Shown here: positions 60,147-64,000 of the stretch, in pieces
Layout of the letters: every line of letters begins with the position of its first letter
How positions within the stretch are numbered: position 1 is the stretch's first letter
Source of the DNA: Tigriopus japonicus
Lineage: Eukaryota; Arthropoda; Copepoda; Harpacticoida; Harpacticidae
Length of the DNA: 64,000 bases
Assembly: GCA_010645155.1 (NCBI GenBank)
Contig: CM021319.1
Span: forward strand, 3,433,114-3,497,113
Direction: 5' to 3'
The notes under the pieces: model-generated
The model's input: the letters and a program-made list of their open reading frames with translations, nothing else
Database searches by the model: none
What the model was told of the DNA's origin: nothing
Made by a program: the position numbers and the translations under genes

Positions 60147-63100
60147 CTATTTGAAACGCTCATAAAAGAGCAGATAGGCCTGACAACGAAGGACTTTATC
60201 TTCGCTCACCTCTGACACTTGAGAATCCGATATGTGGTACCATTTACTTGGCACATCGTGGCTAACCTTTGGTCTATTACTACTACTACTGTCAATATTA
60301 CCACAACTACTACTATTATTTATCACGTCATCCGCTGGCAAATCCGCCGAGGATGTGCCATTTTCTGACACGCTTTCCGAATTCAAGGACAGTTCTTTCT
60401 GACAGCCCTCGGATTCGGTCGAATGATCTCCAGCAAGAAGCTGACGTTTTCGCTCAATCTCGGCTAAGAGTGTGTGGATCTCTTCGGTTTTCGTGATCGG
60501 AGCCGAGTGGAATTTGGAATAGTCCACTTTGTCCAAGTTGGCTGGACGGACTCGAACGAAAGACGTGTAATGACCGTCGGAGAGTCGTCCCTTATGTTCT
60601 ACCACTGCGAAGAGGTTGTAGAGAATCTCTTTGGCGTCCGCAGCCACAGTGGAAGTGCTCACGGCAGTGGAGGCACAAAATGGGGCCAAGTCAAGAACGG
60701 ACGGGAATTGGACGGATCGGTTGACTTTTCGCAAGTTGTACATGGTCTGCTGGAATCGCTTGAGTTGAATGGTCAACACTGCGGGTGGGGAATAGATGAG
60801 GAGCTGCTTGGATGCATTACTATACACTGTCGGAAACTTGGACGGGCTGTCGTTTTGATCTGAGTTATGGTTCTTGGTATTGTAGCTATTGGTGTTGTTC
60901 ACGTTGCTGTTGACGTCAACAGGATCAGCATAATCGCATTCATTATTATCGGAGGATTCGGAAGACTTACAAGTATCACCTTTGAGTTGCTTCAGAGCAC
61001 CTTGGATCTTGGTACATTTGTCACAGGCCCATTTATTGTTTCCCGTGAGCAATTCTGGAGCTGTGAATTGAGTCAGACTCGAGTACACGGAACACTCACC
61101 CGCTGCACTATGATAACGAGGCGAGATCGAGGTCAAGGAGCGAGCTACCCATTCATTGCGAAGACGAATTCGACACTTGTCATTTTCCTCTTGGAGTGAC
61201 TCGTCGTCCGACAGAAGGTACTCGTTGGGTTGGCTCGAGTTCACGACCTTTTCACCAATTGCATCAGGCACGGCCATGGAGGCCACGGAAAGTTTTCGGA
61301 CTCTCTTGCACAATTGCTCCATATGAGGATCTAAGTGGCCGGGATTGGGATGAAAAGGCTCAAGATGTTTAAGATTCGACCACATAGCATCGTTGGCCTT
61401 GAGACTCAATCGCTTCACTGGACTCTTGAGGTCGAGGATTGTCTTAGGATTAGCATCTTCAAGGTTATCCTCGATGTCACCATTCACAGAGGCGCCTGTC
61501 TCTTCCTCTTCGCTTTCTTCTCCACTTCCAACATTGCTGGGGTTTTCCTCATCGTCCATGAGTTCGGAGGATTTCTCTCGCGACGATCCTCGTTCCATTC
61601 TCTCAGGTGGCAAGGGATTGAGGGATCTTCGCGGTTGATTGATCTTAGCTGGCTTGGTAACACCTTCGTCTTCATTTTCTTCGTCACCCGGCGCTTGGAG
61701 ATAATCAGATTCGTTTTCGGTGTCTTTGTCTAGCGTTTTCTTCATTTCCTCGGACCCATCACCTTCCTCCCATTCCTCACCGTAATCCCAAGTCCAATCT
61801 TCGTTTTCTTCTGAGTAACCATCTTCGCCGTCTTCCTCTTCATCATCTTCTTCATTGCCATCTGTGGCTTGCTTGCTCGACTTCTTGGCCTTGTCTTCTT
61901 GGCTCTCGAATTGAGAGGCTTTTTGATTCACTGATTGATGCACAACAATGGCAGGGTGAGTGTCTGCTGCCTCTTTGGGTTTGTGGTTCTCCTCTGTTTG
62001 AACCTCGTAGCTGGCAGGTGCATTGTCTTCTTCGGACTTGATTTCATTTTTGTCTTTCTCGGACACGTCGTCCGCTTCCGATTTGCTTTCATTCTCTGGC
62101 ACTACTGCCAATAAACCGTCTTTGCCCTCATTAGGCTCAGGTTTTGAACTAAGGCTCTTTAAGTCACTTACTCCGTCAATATCGTTGTCATTTCCACTAC
62201 CTGGAGCAGGATCAATGCCATTCGACTTCTTATTTTTTCGATTGATGCGTTTCTCACGCTTCATTCGTTCTCTTTCCTTTTTGCTAATCTTCTTGACTGG
62301 ATTATCACTAGCACCTTTCTTGGACCGTCCAAAGCAGGAAATTGTTTCATCTTCATCCATATCCGTATTCAGGATTGACTTCTTCTTGGATCCCGAGGGT
62401 CGAGCAGGTTTTTCTTCGACAAGAGGCAGACTCAGATCCAGAAAGGGCTCATAAATCTGAGAAGAATTTTGACACTGTTCGCACACTATCGTGGATACGA
62501 GATGGCCGCCAAAGATCTTATCCACCACAGTATAATTGCTGTGACGACCCAGGGCCTGTAATTTTCGCTTCACTTTTCCTTGAACCGTCTTGGGATCGGT
62601 CTTCTCGCTTAATCCAAAATGTTTCAAGATGGCCGTCTTCTGTCGCTTCACTTCCTCAGTACGAAGGCCATCCATGAGATGTCGAAGCAACTCGTGAGCA
62701 TCTTGTTGGTGAAAGCCTCGAAATTGCGGGGATCGACGACAAACCTGACCGAATAGATGTCCAGAGTTCATCACACCCGTCTTTCCCATCGAATTCATGT
62801 CCTTGAAGAAAGCGGTCAAGGCGAGAGTGATGGGCCCAGCCTCCAATAATCGTAACGACATGGGCTCTAAAGGTGGTTCCGGGGGGCCATCGCGATCGCC
62901 AGATTGCCACGCTACGGCCGGAACGTGGAATAGAGCGCCCTTTTGACTATGTTGATCCAAAATATGAGTGAGTGGGTGAGACTGAGTCAGGCTTTGCATG
63001 ACCGAATTGAAGAAGCAAGTATTGCCCAAGTTGGCCAATCCACGAGGTTTAGGGATGGTGGTGAGAGGGGCATCGCCACGTTTGCCCACCACCAATGACT

Positions 63101-63936
63101 TGACCGACGCCGATCGAGGAGGCACGTTGTGAGCCAAGGGTGCAGCGCGACCTTTCACCCGTTCAACTTTCCTCACAAACTGGACGGCCTCTCGAACCTA
63201 AGATGAAAAAAGACCGAAATTTTTAGTTATGCCCGGAGAAAGTAACCCGTTCGTTCATGGGTCAGATTTTTCACGAGTCTCCCTATCATCTGAAATAGTT
63301 CTTCCTTTATCCGCGCTTTAGAAGTGACCTTAAGCTACGGTTTTCCAAATGGTGAATAGTACTTTCATCTTTTTCGAAATTCAATAAAAATGCATGCCGT
63401 TTTCATTTAAAATGATCTTACGACATACTTACTAAGAAGAGTGGTAGTCGTAGCTACAAATGACTTCTCACGCCTGCCAGAGAAAAAGCCGAGGAACTCA
63501 CCTTTTTATAGGAATCCACGGGTATTTCGGCGCAACACCGATGACAGCGCAACGGCCAATCCTCCTGAATGGTCATGCCGATACAATGCAAATCCGTGGT
63601 GGCGTTCTCAAAGTGAACCCGCAGATGATGCGGGCAAAACTGATGCCCGCAACGCAAACATAGCACCACCCGCCGTTCTTCCGTTGCCCCCGACGCGGCG
63701 GGGTCCGCCCCTTTCCCGCCCACGGGCGGCACCCGACCCTGAGCCGCTTGTTTGGCCTCGCGTTGACACGCCTGACACACGCCCAAGCGCACAAAACTGA
63801 CTTTGAGGCTCTTTTTCAGAGCCGGCATGTGTACGGCTTGACCCACATGCGGACAACGGCTTAAGGGGAGGGGCGGACCCGCGAGGGCGTGTCGGGTGGA
63901 CGACGAGGAACGCGACGAAGACGACGAGCCCGTCAT
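60147..63936 (-). CDS. USP16/45: Ubiquitin carboxyl-terminal hydrolase USP16/USP45 type
   Basis: Deubiquitinating cysteine protease with an N-terminal zinc-finger UBP domain. Exons: 63936-63502 and 63197-60147 (GT-AG, phase 0), at least 1161 aa. Exon 1 holds the ZnF-UBP: CPHVGQAV at residue 28, CQAC, then CLRCGHQFCPHH and CHRC. Exon 2 opens the catalytic domain with the Cys box GLANLGNTCFFN (Cys about 206) and closes with the His box GRLSDGHYTSF and the C-terminal YLLFYERFK. Two CxxC pairs (CEQC, CDKC) form the usual structural zinc site. Between them is a very acidic, Lys/Glu/Asp-rich insertion of about 350 residues, as in USP16 and USP45. Human members are about 820 aa; the insertion explains most of the excess. 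The frame stays open upstream of the chosen ATG to the window edge, so the true start may be outside. USP16 and USP45 cannot be told apart here. Confidence 0.93.
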
Positions 63937-64000
63937 TTCGGCGCGGTCCAAGCCGTTCAGGCCCGAAAATGCGGGCCCGGTCGGCCGTTTAACCCGACGA

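Overview
The window is eukaryotic nuclear DNA. It has seven protein-coding genes with GT-AG introns, long gene-poor AT-rich stretches full of degenerate transposons, and one assembly gap (N run, 2407-3052). The gene set (coronin-7/POD1, DCAF5, glycogen synthase, DAGL-alpha, USP16/45, a sulfotransferase) is animal. Many introns are only about 60-90 bp, and the GH5 beta-glucanase would suit a grazer of algae or fungi, so a crustacean (copepod-like) arthropod is my best guess. That placement is inference only.

Layout. 1-5186: no gene; a strong inverted repeat, the gap and a small hAT-type MITE. 5187-12177 (minus): DCAF5 followed 311 bp downstream by a 15-exon coronin-7, two WD40 genes in the same direction. 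12178-15160: GC-rich upstream region of DCAF5. 15161-27391: transposon-rich desert. It holds three head-to-tail MITEs sharing TTA target sites; one carries a 986-bp element with long TIRs and another a 708-bp hAT element, both with clean target-site duplications. 27392-30164 (plus): glycogen synthase, convergent with a fungal-type secreted GH5 exo-1,3-beta-glucanase (30527-32253, minus). 32254-39415: desert with a broken mariner transposase and a truncated non-LTR retrotransposon. 39416-58016 (plus): 16-exon DAGL-alpha-like diacylglycerol lipase, with a large hAT-type element in its 6.6-kb sixth intron. 58238-59877 (minus): membrane-anchored sulfotransferase. 60147-63936 (minus): USP16/45 deubiquitinase, whose 5' end may continue past the window edge.

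I rebuilt exon structures by hand. All internal junctions use GT donors and AG acceptors and keep frame, and the proteins run from start to stop (coronin-7 1121 aa, DCAF5 705 aa, glycogen synthase 702 aa, GH5 461 aa, DAGL 991 aa, sulfotransferase 403 aa, USP at least 1161 aa). The points most worth a second look are the fungal-like GH5 gene, the operon-like USP-sulfotransferase junction with a splice acceptor 2 nt before the sulfotransferase ATG, the presequence-like N-terminus of that sulfotransferase, and the nested or tandem DNA transposons.
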